From NCBI RefSeq assembly GCF_028683095.1, contig NZ_JAJUBC010000002.1:62001-126000 (forward strand): a stretch of 64,000 bases of DNA. Reading direction: 5' to 3'. Positions 1 through 12,543 of the stretch are shown piece by piece; the first letter of the stretch is position 1; each line of letters opens with the position of its first letter. Made by a program: the position numbers and the translations under genes. The notes under the pieces were generated by a model. The model searched no databases, was not told where the DNA came from, and was given only the letters and a program-made list of their open reading frames with translations. This DNA comes from Enterovibrio gelatinilyticus (GTDB taxonomy: Bacteria; Pseudomonadota; Gammaproteobacteria; Enterobacterales; Vibrionaceae).

Positions 1-1
1 A

Positions 2-262
2 GTGCGTTTGCATGAAGAAGGCAAAGACATTGGCGAGAAAGCCAACCTTCGCAGTTTTGAGCGCTGGCGCAAAGCCGAAGCGGCTCACATGATTGCCGCC
101 ATGCAGGGGTTTCGCGATATTTTCTCAGGTGAAAACCCCGCCAAGAAACTGTTCCGTGGCATTGGCTTGATGGCCGCAGCGACCCTGCCAGGGATTAAAA
201 CGCAGTTTATTAAGCGAGCTTTGGGGTTAAATGGGGATTTGCCCGAGTTGGCAAAGAAATAG
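2..262 (+). CDS. UbiI/VisC-type FAD-dependent ubiquinone hydroxylase, C-terminal part
   Basis: This is the C-terminal 86 codons of a gene cut by the window edge; the GTG at position 2 is only an internal codon in the open frame. The tail (MQGFRDIFSGENP, then RGIGL and LPGIK) resembles the C-terminus of the UbiH/UbiF/UbiI aromatic-ring hydroxylases, and the MQGFRDxFSG stretch is closest to UbiI (VisC). These flavoproteins hydroxylate polyprenylphenol intermediates of ubiquinone at the inner membrane. The FAD-binding N-terminus is outside the window, so family membership rests on the tail alone and the choice between UbiI and a sister enzyme is tentative. The stop is TAG at 260-262. Confidence 0.75.
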   Translation: MRLHEEGKDIGEKANLRSFERWRKAEAAHMIAAMQGFRDIFSGENPAKKLFRGIGLMAAATLPGIKTQFIKRALGLNGDLPELAKK

Positions 263-290
263 GGTACTGGGTACTGGGTACTGGGTACTG
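263..290. repeat. Four perfect tandem copies of a 7-bp unit GGTACTG
   Basis: Four head-to-tail copies of GGTACTG start one base after the stop of the upstream gene. The spacer up to eno has no ORF. The repeat lies in non-coding DNA and may vary in copy number by slippage. Confidence 0.9.
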
Positions 291-340
291 CAAAATGTTT
301 TTGACGGCCTGAGATGCGGTCAAGCTTTTCGCTTTCGCTC

Positions 341-390
341 TTCCTAGGATCTAGGGCCTGCTCTTCCTAGAACCTGTTTTTCCTAGATCT
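341..390. repeat. Spaced TTCCTAG motifs in the ubi-eno spacer
   Basis: TTCCTAG occurs at 341-347, 364-370 and 380-386, each followed by a related GATCT, AACCTG or ATCTTT stretch. The first copy sits in a small palindromic context (CCTAGGATCTAGG). This is a degenerate non-coding repeat of unknown role between the end of the ubi gene and the eno terminator. Confidence 0.6.
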
Positions 391-421
391 TTGTATTCCC
401 TATCCTACAAACCCTACAAAC

Positions 422-450
422 AAAAAAACGGCTCCCGAGGGAGCCGTTTT
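422..450 (-). terminator. Intrinsic terminator of eno
   Basis: The perfect 8-bp stem CGGCTCCC/GGGAGCCG has a two-base loop and is flanked by seven A (T-tract on the minus strand) and four T. It lies 46 bp beyond the eno stop and could also stop plus-strand transcripts. Confidence 0.9.
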
Positions 451-495
451 CATATCTAAATCAGCGTATCGCCGACTGAATGAAGAGCTAAGCGA

Positions 496-1815
<1,320 letters not shown>

Positions 1816-1877
1816 TCATATAGCTTAAAAATGCGAAAAGCGGCTGCACTACCTTCGCAACCGCCCTTTGTTCTCAG

Positions 1878-3569
<1,692 letters not shown>

Positions 3570-3651
3570 TTACCAGAGCCCGAAACTTCCCACAACGTGA
3601 AAACTATCACACGACCAAACGTTTTTTTTTGTCGTAAATCAATGGAGTGAT

Positions 3652-4470
3652 TTACATTGCTTTGTTGCCTTCGTCACGTTTCACTTGCTGCCAGAGATTT
3701 TCGAGCTCATCTGTCTGACTTTCCTGCAAGTTTTTACCATTTTCGCGTAATTTCATTTCAATTTGACGAAAACGTTTTTCGAATTTTAAATTAGCTTTTC
3801 TTAATGCACTTTCGGGATTTGTCCCAACATGGCGGGCTAAATTCACTACGGCAAACAACAAGTCGCCTACTTCTTCATCAACACGTGCTTGATTGACGTC
3901 CACCATCAAGGCTTCTTCCATCACTTCTTCAAGCTCTTCTTGGACTTTTTCAGCCACCGGACCGATCGCATCCCAATCAAACCCGACGCTAGCGCAACGT
4001 TTCTGAATTTTTGTCGCTCGGCCTAATGCAGGTAATGCGGTAGGTACGTCATCCAATAAACTCACCGCCACATCTGGCGCTGCTTTTTTGGCACGTTCTT
4101 GTGCCTTAATGCCTTCCCAATCAGCTTCTTGAAGTGGGTTGCCGTCCGCATCTTTCTCACCAAACACATGAGGATGACGACGAACCAATTTGTCACAGAT
4201 AGCCCCAACCACATCGTCGAAATCAAAGTCGCCCTGCTCTTTACCGAGTTGACTATAGAACACGATCTGAAACAGGAGATCGCCCAGTTCATCGCGTACA
4301 TCCGCCCAATCTTGGCGCTCAATCGCATCCACGGTTTCGAAAGTTTCTTCGATGGTGTAAGGAATTATGGAATCAAACGTCTGCTTTTTATCCCACGGAC
4401 AGCCATTATTCGGGTCTCGTAGGGTCGCCATAATTTCTAGTAATTCTTGCATTCGCGACATTTTTTTCAT
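3652..4470 (-). CDS. mazG: Nucleoside triphosphate pyrophosphohydrolase MazG
   Basis: Hydrolyses (d)NTPs to NMPs and pyrophosphate. It is thought to clean the nucleotide pool and to modulate ppGpp levels. The 272-aa length is close to the two-domain E. coli enzyme. The first helical domain carries EETFE and DELGDLLFQ near residues 38-70. The second carries EELEEVMEEA and EEVGDLLFA near residues 175-210, so both metal-binding EExxE/ExxD sets are intact. It lies downstream of relA, separated by the relA terminator at 4514-4546, and 139 bp upstream of pyrG. Two ATG codons lie close together at the start (MKKM); the first was chosen. Confidence 0.95.
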   Translation of the reverse strand: MKKMSRMQELLEIMATLRDPNNGCPWDKKQTFDSIIPYTIEETFETVDAIERQDWADVRDELGDLLFQIVFYSQLGKEQGDFDFDDVVGAICDKLVRRHPHVFGEKDADGNPLQEADWEGIKAQERAKKAAPDVAVSLLDDVPTALPALGRATKIQKRCASVGFDWDAIGPVAEKVQEELEEVMEEALMVDVNQARVDEEVGDLLFAVVNLARHVGTNPESALRKANLKFEKRFRQIEMKLRENGKNLQESQTDELENLWQQVKRDEGNKAM

Positions 4471-4513
4471 GTCTATTTACCCACTGTCAGTGTGTTAAAA
4501 CGTGTTCAATAAT

Positions 4514-4546
4514 AAAAAGGGAAAGCCTAAGCTCTCCCTTTTTTAT
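4514..4546 (-). terminator. Intrinsic terminator downstream of relA
   Basis: A-rich left arm AAAAAGGGA-A-AGC, loop CTAA, right arm GCT-C-TCCCTTTTTT. It lies between relA and mazG and has A and T tracts on both sides, so it can act on either strand. Confidence 0.8.
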
Positions 4547-4594
4547 ACCGAATATTTTTTACCCAAATCAACCTGAAGATGCGCGATTTCTCAC

Positions 4595-6808
4595 TCAGTG
4601 AAGTCGTTTTGCTTCGTGAACATCTCGCACCTGCTCAAGGCGAGAGATCACTCGACTCAGCACTTCTAAATCACTCAGTTCCAAATCAAAGTCCATGATC
4701 GACATGTTTTGCTTATAGTCGACTCGGCTTTGCATGCCTGCTACTTTCACTTTGTCATTGGTCAGTACGTTGGTTAGGTCTTTGATCAACCCATTGCGCT
4801 CTGACGCCAACACGCGAACCGTGATCTGGTAGTTACCTACAAACCCCCCGCCCCACACCGTATCGATAATACGCTCAGGCGCATGATGGCGAAGCTCTGA
4901 TAATTGATCACAGTCTGAACGGTGAACCGATATACCACGCCCTTGCGTCACATAACCTTCGATGGCATCCCCTGGGATCGGCTGACAGCAACGTGCAAGG
5001 TGGGTCATCAGGTTATCAACCCCTTCAACCACCACGGCATCTCTGCGCGGTTTTTTCGGCGCTGACGAGGTTTCGGCTTGTTCGAGCTTTTCGCGAAGCT
5101 GTTGGTCTTCTTGTGCCTTGGTGGGTTTATTCACCAAGGAGTTGATATAATTCACCACTTGGTTGATGCGCAAGTCGCCACTGCCAACACCGGCATACAC
5201 TTCTTCCAAGCTGTTCATGTTGAAGCGTTTCATGGCCAGCGAGGCATCTTTGCTAACCGCACCAATTTTCGCCAGTTCGGTATCGAGGATCTCTTTGCCC
5301 GCAATCATGTTCTTTTCACGTGATTGCTTGCGGAACCATGCATTGATTTTAGCGCGAGCACGGCCAGAATTGACGAAGCCCAAACTTGGATTTAGCCAGT
5401 CACGCGAAGGGTTCGGCTCTTTCTGAGTGATGATTTCAACTTGATCGCCCATTTGCAGGTGGTACGTGAACGGCACAATGCGCCCTTCCACTTTGGTACC
5501 AATACAACGGTGACCCACTTCAGAGTGGATGTGGTAAGCAAAATCTAGCGGCGTAGCACCGATAGGCAAATCGACCACATCACCTTTTGGTGTAAAGGCA
5601 TAAACGCGATCATCAAAGACTTGGCTACGAAGTTCATCGAGCATTTCACCCGAATCAGACATCTCTTCTTGCCATGCCAACAGTTTGCGCAGCCAGGTGA
5701 TTTTCTCATCGTAGCCACTGCGACCGCCCGCTGATGCACCTTCTTTGTATTTCCAGTGCGCCGCTACGCCGAGTTCGGCATCATCATGCATTTGCTTGGT
5801 GCGGATTTGGATTTCAACGGTTTTCCCTTCAGGACCTAGCACTACGGTGTGAATAGACTGATAGCCGTTAGGTTTCGGGTTGGCGACGTAGTCGTCAAAT
5901 TCTTTAGGGAGGTGGCGATATTTGGTGTGCACCACACCTAATGCGGCGTAGCAGTCTTGCAATTGGTCAGCAATGATTCGGACAGCACGCACATCGAAAA
6001 GCTCATCGAAGTCGAGGCTCTTCTTCTGCATTTTCCGCCAGATGCTGTAGATGTGCTTTGGACGACCGTACACCTGAGCATTGATGTTGGACGCACCCAT
6101 GGCCTGCTGCAAGTCTGTCACGAAGGTATCAATGTAGTCTTCGCGATCAATACGGCGTTCCGCCAGTTGCTTAGCAATTTGCTTGTAGGTGCCCGAATGC
6201 TGATAGCGGAAAGTGTAGTCTTCAATTTCCCATTTCAGTTGGCCTATACCCAAGCGGTTGGCCAACGGTGCGTAGATATTCGCACACTCTTTGGCAACAG
6301 CTTGACGAACATCGTCTGGTTCGTTTTTCACTTCACGCAGATAACTAATGCGCTCCGCCAGTTTGATCACGACACAACGAAAGTCATCAACCATCGAGAG
6401 CAACATACGGCGCACGTTATCCACCTGCGCTGCGGTGGCTTCTTCATTGTTGGAGTTCAAATGACGAATAGACGCCATCTCTTGCACCCCATCAACCAAT
6501 TTGGTGATGTTGCTGCCGTAGCGTTCTTTCAAGGCCTCTGGCGTGAGTAGGCCATCTTCCACCACAGGGAAGAGCAACGCGGCAATCAAGGTTTCCTTGT
6601 CCATGCTAAGAGTGACAAGGATTTCAATCATCTCTCGACCAAACCACAATGATTGAGCGAGGGTCTGCTCGTCACCCAGTGTTTGGCAATCATAATAGGC
6701 GTTTATCAGCGCCTGCGAGACATCCGCATCTTGCGCTAGACCATCGACCCAGCGTTCAAGCAAAAATTCTGTGTTGTCATTTAGGTGCGCGCCACGAATT
6801 GCGACCAT
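4595..6808 (-). CDS. relA: GTP pyrophosphokinase RelA, (p)ppGpp synthetase I
   Basis: Makes pppGpp from ATP and GTP when uncharged tRNA enters the ribosomal A site, triggering the stringent response. The 737-aa protein has an N-terminal pseudo-hydrolase HD region. The synthetase domain follows, with YGRPKHIYSIWRKM near residue 250 and NPKPNGYQSIH near 310. Then come a TGS domain (VYAFTPKGDVVDLP near 405), the Cys/His ZFD region (ARCCQPIPGD near 610) and a C-terminal ACT domain (near 665). It forms the conserved relA-mazG-pyrG-eno neighbourhood. Domain content and length match monofunctional RelA rather than SpoT. Confidence 0.97.
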   Translation of the reverse strand: MVAIRGAHLNDNTEFLLERWVDGLAQDADVSQALINAYYDCQTLGDEQTLAQSLWFGREMIEILVTLSMDKETLIAALLFPVVEDGLLTPEALKERYGSNITKLVDGVQEMASIRHLNSNNEEATAAQVDNVRRMLLSMVDDFRCVVIKLAERISYLREVKNEPDDVRQAVAKECANIYAPLANRLGIGQLKWEIEDYTFRYQHSGTYKQIAKQLAERRIDREDYIDTFVTDLQQAMGASNINAQVYGRPKHIYSIWRKMQKKSLDFDELFDVRAVRIIADQLQDCYAALGVVHTKYRHLPKEFDDYVANPKPNGYQSIHTVVLGPEGKTVEIQIRTKQMHDDAELGVAAHWKYKEGASAGGRSGYDEKITWLRKLLAWQEEMSDSGEMLDELRSQVFDDRVYAFTPKGDVVDLPIGATPLDFAYHIHSEVGHRCIGTKVEGRIVPFTYHLQMGDQVEIITQKEPNPSRDWLNPSLGFVNSGRARAKINAWFRKQSREKNMIAGKEILDTELAKIGAVSKDASLAMKRFNMNSLEEVYAGVGSGDLRINQVVNYINSLVNKPTKAQEDQQLREKLEQAETSSAPKKPRRDAVVVEGVDNLMTHLARCCQPIPGDAIEGYVTQGRGISVHRSDCDQLSELRHHAPERIIDTVWGGGFVGNYQITVRVLASERNGLIKDLTNVLTNDKVKVAGMQSRVDYKQNMSIMDFDLELSDLEVLSRVISRLEQVRDVHEAKRLH

Positions 6809-6924
6809 TTCACTATCCTGTTTGTTCTAATCCATATACACAAACCACCTCAACTTGCCTGTTCAACGCACAAGGAAGTAGCTTGTGTATAAACCAGCAA
6901 CCCTCATGGTTGCCGGTGTGTCAC

Positions 6925-8244
6925 TTATGCCTTTTTGATGAACAGCGCCATCGACTCTAAGTGCCCTGTGTGCGGGAACATGTCCAACATGCCCAACTTA
7001 GCCAATTTGTATCCTTTATCGAGCAGTATTTGGCTGTCTCTTGCGAGTGTTGCAGGGTTACAAGACACATACACAATACGCTCAGCACGTGATTGTGCCA
7101 CATAAGGCATAACCCCTAAAGCGCCAGCACGTGCTGGGTCGAGCAAAATTTTGCTATAACGCTGCTTGCCCCACTCAGTCTTGCCCGCATCGAGTTCAAG
7201 GTTTGCATGATAGAAGGCCACATTGTCCAGCTTATTGCGTGCCGCGTTGTCGGTCGCACGTTGAACCATGTCCTCAACACCTTCAACGCCCACCACAGAT
7301 GCCGCCTTGCTAGCCATTGGCAAACTGAAGTTGCCAAGTCCACAGAATAAGTCGAGCACTTTGTCATTACTATCAAGTGCAAGCCAATCAAGAGCCTGGG
7401 CAATCATTTTCAGGTTGATGTCGGCATTAACCTGAATGAAATCCTGCGGTTCAAACTCAAGAGAAAACGTATCTAGCGAATAATACGGCGCACTACCACA
7501 AAGACGCTGCGCCTCCGCATCTCCTTGCTGAAGATACAAAATCAGCGCCTTGTCATCAGCAAACTGTTTGAGAGTCACAATGTCGTCATCATGCAATGGC
7601 TTAATCGCACGCACTAACAGCACGCGCCCTGCATCAGATTCCACCAGCTCAATATGACCAATAATACGGCGACCGCGCAATGCATCCAGCAGTGAGTAAA
7701 CCTCTGGAAGCAGTGCATCAAGTACTTTGGCTAACACTGGGCAATGCGTCACTGTCACAATGTCTTTCGAGCTTCGTTGACGAAAGCCCATTTCCAATTC
7801 ACCCGTTTTAGCGATTTTCACGCTCAATCGCGCACGTCGGCGATATCCTTCACCAACAGAGCACACTGGTGCATCTTGGGTGAGTTCAGCATCTGCAAAC
7901 TTTCTCATCAGCTGTGAAAGTGAGGTTTGCTTGGCTTTGATCTGCTCATCATGTCCAAGGTGCTGCAAGTTACATCCACCGCACACCCCATAATGGGCAC
8001 AAAATGGTTCAACACGCTCTGCACTGGCAGTGGTCACTTTGATCAATTTGGCTCGAGCAAACTGACGTTTGTCTTCCGTCAATTGAGCTACAACGTCTTC
8101 ACCCGCTAATGCACCCGCAATAAACACCGGCTTTTTACCGTCAAAGGCCACACCATCGCCTTGATGGTCAAGACGCTCAACGGTGAATGCCTTGTGTTTG
8201 GTGTCGATACTTTTCTTCTTCTGGGGCTGAAAAAAACGCGCCAT
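6925..8244 (-). CDS. rlmD: 23S rRNA (uracil-1939-C5) methyltransferase RlmD
   Basis: Transfers a methyl group from SAM to U1939 of 23S rRNA. I start at the ATG at 8244 (MARFFQPQKKK, 439 aa) because it matches the family N-terminus. The open frame continues upstream to 8373, but those 43 codons have no family resemblance. A TRAM RNA-binding domain occupies about residues 15-75. The [4Fe-4S] ligand cluster CAHYGVCGGCNLQH is near residue 85. The SAM-binding motif LDLFCGLGNFSL is near residue 300, and the catalytic YVSCNPATLARD is near residue 390. It is divergent from barA, the usual arrangement in Vibrio. Confidence 0.95.
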   Translation of the reverse strand: MARFFQPQKKKSIDTKHKAFTVERLDHQGDGVAFDGKKPVFIAGALAGEDVVAQLTEDKRQFARAKLIKVTTASAERVEPFCAHYGVCGGCNLQHLGHDEQIKAKQTSLSQLMRKFADAELTQDAPVCSVGEGYRRRARLSVKIAKTGELEMGFRQRSSKDIVTVTHCPVLAKVLDALLPEVYSLLDALRGRRIIGHIELVESDAGRVLLVRAIKPLHDDDIVTLKQFADDKALILYLQQGDAEAQRLCGSAPYYSLDTFSLEFEPQDFIQVNADINLKMIAQALDWLALDSNDKVLDLFCGLGNFSLPMASKAASVVGVEGVEDMVQRATDNAARNKLDNVAFYHANLELDAGKTEWGKQRYSKILLDPARAGALGVMPYVAQSRAERIVYVSCNPATLARDSQILLDKGYKLAKLGMLDMFPHTGHLESMALFIKKA

Positions 8245-8468
8245 GTTGATTTTCCAATGTCGGCCATCGCCACCTTTTCCTCTGGTGATGACAGCAGTGA
8301 ATCGTATATTGGCGAACAGCGGGTTGTGATAACCTGCTGAATTCTCGCCGACAGCTTTGGTGTACAGCCGCACCTAGGATTAGAATGTAGCCTTAGGCAC
8401 GTCATGATTTTATGTCATGAACAGGTACGTCATGAAAATGATGGCAATTCTCCCACAGAACAAACAGC

Positions 8469-11213
8469 ATGACCAAATACGGACTTCGCGCCAGAGTAAT
8501 TACCCTTACCATTGCACCGACATTGATCATCGGCATTTTACTGAGTGCCTATTTTATCAAAAACCGCTATCAAGAGCTGGAGCAGCAATTGAGCGTAGCG
8601 GGTCAGGCAATCATTGAGCCGCTGGCAATCGCTAGTGAAATCGGTCTTTCTAACGAAAGTCGCGAAAACGTGCGTCGCCTTATCGGTCACACTCACCGAC
8701 AACACAGTCAATATATTCGAAGTATTGCGGTATTTTCGGGCAAGAATGATCTCTTCGTGACCTCAAACTACCACCGCAATCTCGATTTGATGGCCGTCCC
8801 TGACGGACAACCGATACCCGATCGCTTGGAGATAAGCCGACTGCAAGACACCTTGCTGCTTCGTGCACCTATTCGCGCTATCGGCAATTTCAATAACGCG
8901 CTAGCACCTGAAATGCCCATCGGCTACATCACGATGGAAATGGACTTGTCCACGGTGAAGCTTAAGCAATACCAAGAAATCATTTCCGCCAGCGTGGTGC
9001 TTATTCTTGGCGTTATTCTATCGGGATTCTTTGCCTATCGCTTGTTGCTTGATGTTGAAACGCCAATAAAGCAAATGATCAATATGATCGACAGAATCCG
9101 CCGAGGGCATCTCGATGTTCGGATTGAAGGCAAATTATTGGGTGAGCTTGATACCTTGAAGAACGGTATCAACGCCATGGCGATTTCATTGTCTGAATAT
9201 CATTTGGAGATGCAACAGAGCATTGATCAGGCAACGTCAGACTTACGTGAAACGCTCGAACAGCTTGAAATTCAAAATGTTGAATTAGACATCGCCAAGA
9301 AAAACGCGCAAGAAGCGGCACGGGTGAAATCCGAGTTTCTTGCCAACATGTCTCATGAACTGCGTACACCACTCAATGGTGTGATTGGGTTCACCCGCCA
9401 AATGCTCAAAACCCAATTAAGTAGCAGCCAACAAGATTATCTGCAGACCATCGAAAAATCAGCCAACAATCTACTCACGATCATTAACGACATTCTCGAC
9501 TTCTCGAAACTCGAAGCTGGCAAGTTGCTGCTTGAAAACATCCCGTTTGATTTCGAAGACTCTTTAGAAGAAGTCATGCGTTTGCTTGCCCCCATGGCGC
9601 ACGAAAAAGGACTAGAGCTGAATTTACGCATTGACCCTCGCATTCCTTCTGGGGTGATTGGTGACCCGCTTCGCATCCAGCAAGTGCTCACTAACTTGAT
9701 TGGTAACGCCACTAAATTTACCGAGCGTGGCCATATTCGTATTAGTGTTGAACTCAAACAGCAACGTGATGAGCAACTGGAATTACAGTTCGTGATACGA
9801 GATTCTGGTATCGGTATTTCCGAACGCCAACAGGCTCAGTTATTCCAAGCATTCCGACAAGCGGATGCGAGTATCAGCCGTCGCTATGGCGGAACCGGGC
9901 TAGGCCTCGTGATCACCCAAAACCTCGTGCAGCAAATGGGCGGAGACATTGGATTCAGTAGCCGATTGCACCAAGGGTCTACCTTCTGGTTTACCTTATC
10001 GCTGATGAAGACCGACTTGCCTTTGGTACAACCTGTCGATGATCAGGCGCTTGCCGGAAGTTCGCTAATTTTAGTAGAGAACGACCTAGAAAGTCGCCAG
10101 ATCACCAGTGAGAAACTCTCTCAATTTGGTCTCAGCATCCGAAGTGTTGATCAGCTACCCGAGCATTCGGAACGCGTCTCTTGTGTGATGATTTGTATCG
10201 ATGCCGACGCCGTTCCAGAACCCGATGCGTTAATAAACCAAGCATCTCGCGCTAAAGTCTTCAGTGATAAAATCGTATTTTGCCTTCCGACAACGGAACT
10301 CGCACTGTCAGAGCACCTCTTAAATGCGGGTGTCGATGCATGCTTACCGAAACCGCTGTCTGTACGTAAGTTAGTAGAGCTACTTCAGGGTGAACCACAA
10401 CAACCTAAGGCACTTCCTGCCGTGGTTGAAGCGCACGTAAACAAACTGCCAATGACCGTCATGGCGGTGGATGATAACCCAGCGAACCTCAAGCTCATCG
10501 CGGCACTATTAAAAGAACGCGTGACCAATGTGGTGACGGCGCATGATGGTAAGCACGCGGTAGAGCGTGCGCACGCTCAACGTTTTGACCTGATCTTGAT
10601 GGACATTCAAATGCCAGAAATGGATGGGGTGACAGCTTGTCAGGAAATTCGTCGTTCACCACTGAACCATCAAACCCCAGTTATCGCCGTCACCGCTCAT
10701 GCCATGGCGGGTGAGCGAGAGCGTTTGCTTGGCGAAGGCATGGACGATTACCTCACCAAACCGATTGAAGAGCATATTCTCGAACAAGTCCTGCACCATT
10801 GGACTCACCCGCAATCTGGAGACGTACCTTCCTATAGCCCACTGACCCACTCAAACACGGTCAGTACATCGCTCAGTGTCGATTGGTCACAAGCCATGAA
10901 GCAAGCGTCAGGCAAAGAAGCTCTGGCGAAAGAGATGCTGCAAATGCTGGTGCGCTCATTCGATGAAGTAGAAGACAAAGTGAACCTTGCATTAGAGGGC
11001 GATACGATTGAACTCTGGCCTGTGATCCACAAGCTACATGGCAGTTGCGCCTATAGCGGTGTACCAAAGCTCAAAGGGCTCTGTTATGAACTGGAAACAC
11101 AGTATAAGCAGGGAGCCAACAACGAAGACCTTGAACCTGAGCTCTGTGAATTACTCGATGAGATGAATAATATCCGCGAGCAATCCCCGCATTATTTGAG
11201 TGAGGAAAGCTGA
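8469..11213 (+). CDS. barA: Tripartite hybrid sensor histidine kinase BarA (VarS)
   Basis: Inner-membrane sensor of the BarA/UvrY (VarS/VarA) system, which drives Csr small RNAs and so controls carbon flow, motility and virulence. Two membrane segments (about residues 9-29 and 170-192) flank a periplasmic region, followed by HAMP. The HisKA domain has phospho-acceptor His296 in NMSHELRTP, followed by the HATPase domain. A degenerate receiver-like stretch (about 530-630) comes before a true receiver with Asp712 in LILMDIQMPEMDG. The C-terminal HPt domain has His857 in HKLHGSC. The 914-aa length is typical. The cognate regulator uvrY is not in the window. The gene ends at a terminator shared with the APE island. 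Confidence 0.96.
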   Translation: MTKYGLRARVITLTIAPTLIIGILLSAYFIKNRYQELEQQLSVAGQAIIEPLAIASEIGLSNESRENVRRLIGHTHRQHSQYIRSIAVFSGKNDLFVTSNYHRNLDLMAVPDGQPIPDRLEISRLQDTLLLRAPIRAIGNFNNALAPEMPIGYITMEMDLSTVKLKQYQEIISASVVLILGVILSGFFAYRLLLDVETPIKQMINMIDRIRRGHLDVRIEGKLLGELDTLKNGINAMAISLSEYHLEMQQSIDQATSDLRETLEQLEIQNVELDIAKKNAQEAARVKSEFLANMSHELRTPLNGVIGFTRQMLKTQLSSSQQDYLQTIEKSANNLLTIINDILDFSKLEAGKLLLENIPFDFEDSLEEVMRLLAPMAHEKGLELNLRIDPRIPSGVIGDPLRIQQVLTNLIGNATKFTERGHIRISVELKQQRDEQLELQFVIRDSGIGISERQQAQLFQAFRQADASISRRYGGTGLGLVITQNLVQQMGGDIGFSSRLHQGSTFWFTLSLMKTDLPLVQPVDDQALAGSSLILVENDLESRQITSEKLSQFGLSIRSVDQLPEHSERVSCVMICIDADAVPEPDALINQASRAKVFSDKIVFCLPTTELALSEHLLNAGVDACLPKPLSVRKLVELLQGEPQQPKALPAVVEAHVNKLPMTVMAVDDNPANLKLIAALLKERVTNVVTAHDGKHAVERAHAQRFDLILMDIQMPEMDGVTACQEIRRSPLNHQTPVIAVTAHAMAGERERLLGEGMDDYLTKPIEEHILEQVLHHWTHPQSGDVPSYSPLTHSNTVSTSLSVDWSQAMKQASGKEALAKEMLQMLVRSFDEVEDKVNLALEGDTIELWPVIHKLHGSCAYSGVPKLKGLCYELETQYKQGANNEDLEPELCELLDEMNNIREQSPHYLSEES

Positions 11214-11217
11214 TCGA

Positions 11218-11251
11218 AAAACGGCAGAAAAGTCTGACTTTCCTGCCGTTT
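11218..11251. terminator. Bidirectional terminator between barA and the APE island
   Basis: AAACGGCAG and CTGCCGTTT arms extend inward with one mismatch, and A and T runs lie at the outer ends. It separates the convergent barA (plus) and the halogenase-like gene (minus), so it marks the left boundary of the accessory region. Confidence 0.85.
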
Positions 11252-11272
11252 CATCGTTAGCTATTGGAGGGT

Positions 11273-12502
11273 TTACTCCGCGCAGATAGAAGCCAATATG
11301 TCCAGACGTCTCACGGGTTCTTTCACATAGGGATTGCCCTCGTCCCATGCATAACCCGCGAGTATAGAACAAATCATCTGTTTGATTTTCGCATCAGGGT
11401 TTGGATAAAAAATCACATCCTGCAATGTGCCTTTGTACCACCCCTCGACATAACATCGAAACGTATCAATCCCTTTTAGAAGAGGCTTTTCATAATCAGC
11501 GGTCCAATCGACTTTCTCACCACTCAATTGACGCAATAACGCGTCAGTTGCGTACTCAGCAGACTTCATTGCAATGGTCACACCGGATGAAAATACCGGG
11601 TCAAGAAACTCTCCAGCATTACCCAGCAAGGCAAATTTATCGGTAGCCAGTGTTGATACATTTGCAGAGTATCCGCCAATTTCTCCAGCAGGGTTAGGGT
11701 ACTCTGCCTGAGCGAGCAATATAGCTAAACGCGGCTCTTCCGATGCCAGTTGGCGAATTGCATCAATGTGATCTTCGGGGTAGCGTTCGAAGAAAGTCGG
11801 CTCGCCCACAATACCAAAAGAACATGTTCCATTGCTAAATGGGATCAGCCAATACCAAACATCTTGGTTGTTAGGATGAACAGAAATTAAAATCTTATCG
11901 CGGTCATATTGCTCGTCATCAATACGATCTGTAATGTGCGTGAATATCGCTTTTCGAGGTGGAAGGCATGATGGTGTTTCAAGGTTCAATAAACGCGGTA
12001 ACACTCGTCCAAAACCACTCGCATCAAGGATAAAATCCGCTTCAAGCGTATATTTTTCACCGTTCGCATCCTTGACCGTCAGGCGCGGAGATTCGCCGTT
12101 AAGTTCTACCGACTCAATCTCATGTTGGTAGCGAATCGTTACACCTTGTCGCTCTGCATCATCAGCCAGCACTTTATCAAACGCACCACGCTGAACTTGA
12201 AAGGTGGTGCCGATACCCTGTGAAAACTTGTCCGTGAAGTCGAAACTGACATAGCGTCCTCGACGGTTAAACGCCGCGCCATTTTTGAATTGAAAACCTG
12301 CATGATTAACCGCATCCAGCATGCCTGCAGCCCGAATGGATTCCATACACGCTGGCAACAAACTCTCACCGATAGAAAAGCGAGGGAATGTCGCTTTCTC
12401 AATCACAATAACGTCAATTCCCTTTTGGTTTAACAATGCTGCTGCAATCGCGCCAGATGGCCCAGCGCCAATAATAGCCACCTGTGTGGTTTCCAAATTC
12501 AA
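11273..12502 (-). CDS. Halogenase-like FAD-dependent oxidoreductase of the APE locus
   Basis: 409-aa flavoprotein. The Rossmann dinucleotide motif IIGAGPSGAIAAALL spans about residues 10-24. A second FAD-contact region DFILDASGFGR is near residue 160. The WYWLIPFSNG stretch near residue 215 resembles the WxWxIP signature of flavin-dependent halogenases, and GNAGEFLDPVFSSGV near residue 285 is the C-terminal FAD motif of the family. It may hydroxylate, dehydrogenate or halogenate the aryl head group or precursor. Xanthomonadin clusters, whose products are brominated, contain related enzymes, but WxWxIP also occurs in non-halogenating relatives. It is the distal gene of the minus-strand arm, 41 bp after the methyltransferase, and probably co-transcribed with it. 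Confidence 0.8.
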   Translation of the reverse strand: MNLETTQVAIIGAGPSGAIAAALLNQKGIDVIVIEKATFPRFSIGESLLPACMESIRAAGMLDAVNHAGFQFKNGAAFNRRGRYVSFDFTDKFSQGIGTTFQVQRGAFDKVLADDAERQGVTIRYQHEIESVELNGESPRLTVKDANGEKYTLEADFILDASGFGRVLPRLLNLETPSCLPPRKAIFTHITDRIDDEQYDRDKILISVHPNNQDVWYWLIPFSNGTCSFGIVGEPTFFERYPEDHIDAIRQLASEEPRLAILLAQAEYPNPAGEIGGYSANVSTLATDKFALLGNAGEFLDPVFSSGVTIAMKSAEYATDALLRQLSGEKVDWTADYEKPLLKGIDTFRCYVEGWYKGTLQDVIFYPNPDAKIKQMICSILAGYAWDEGNPYVKEPVRRLDILASICAE

Positions 12503-12543
12503 ACAATGTCTCCTTACAATGTACGCAGAGCGATAATGCCTTG

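Noticed and set aside
5957-6550. 197-codon plus-strand ORF opposite relA
   Set aside because: It is antisense to the conserved relA coding sequence, and its translation does not resemble any protein. It is likely a codon-bias shadow.
7116-7403. Long reverse-frame ORF inside rlmD
   Set aside because: It overlaps a well supported gene in another frame and has no family resemblance.
8245-8373. Extended N-terminus of rlmD (43 extra codons)
   Set aside because: The extra residues do not match the family, and the internal ATG at 8244 gives the standard length.
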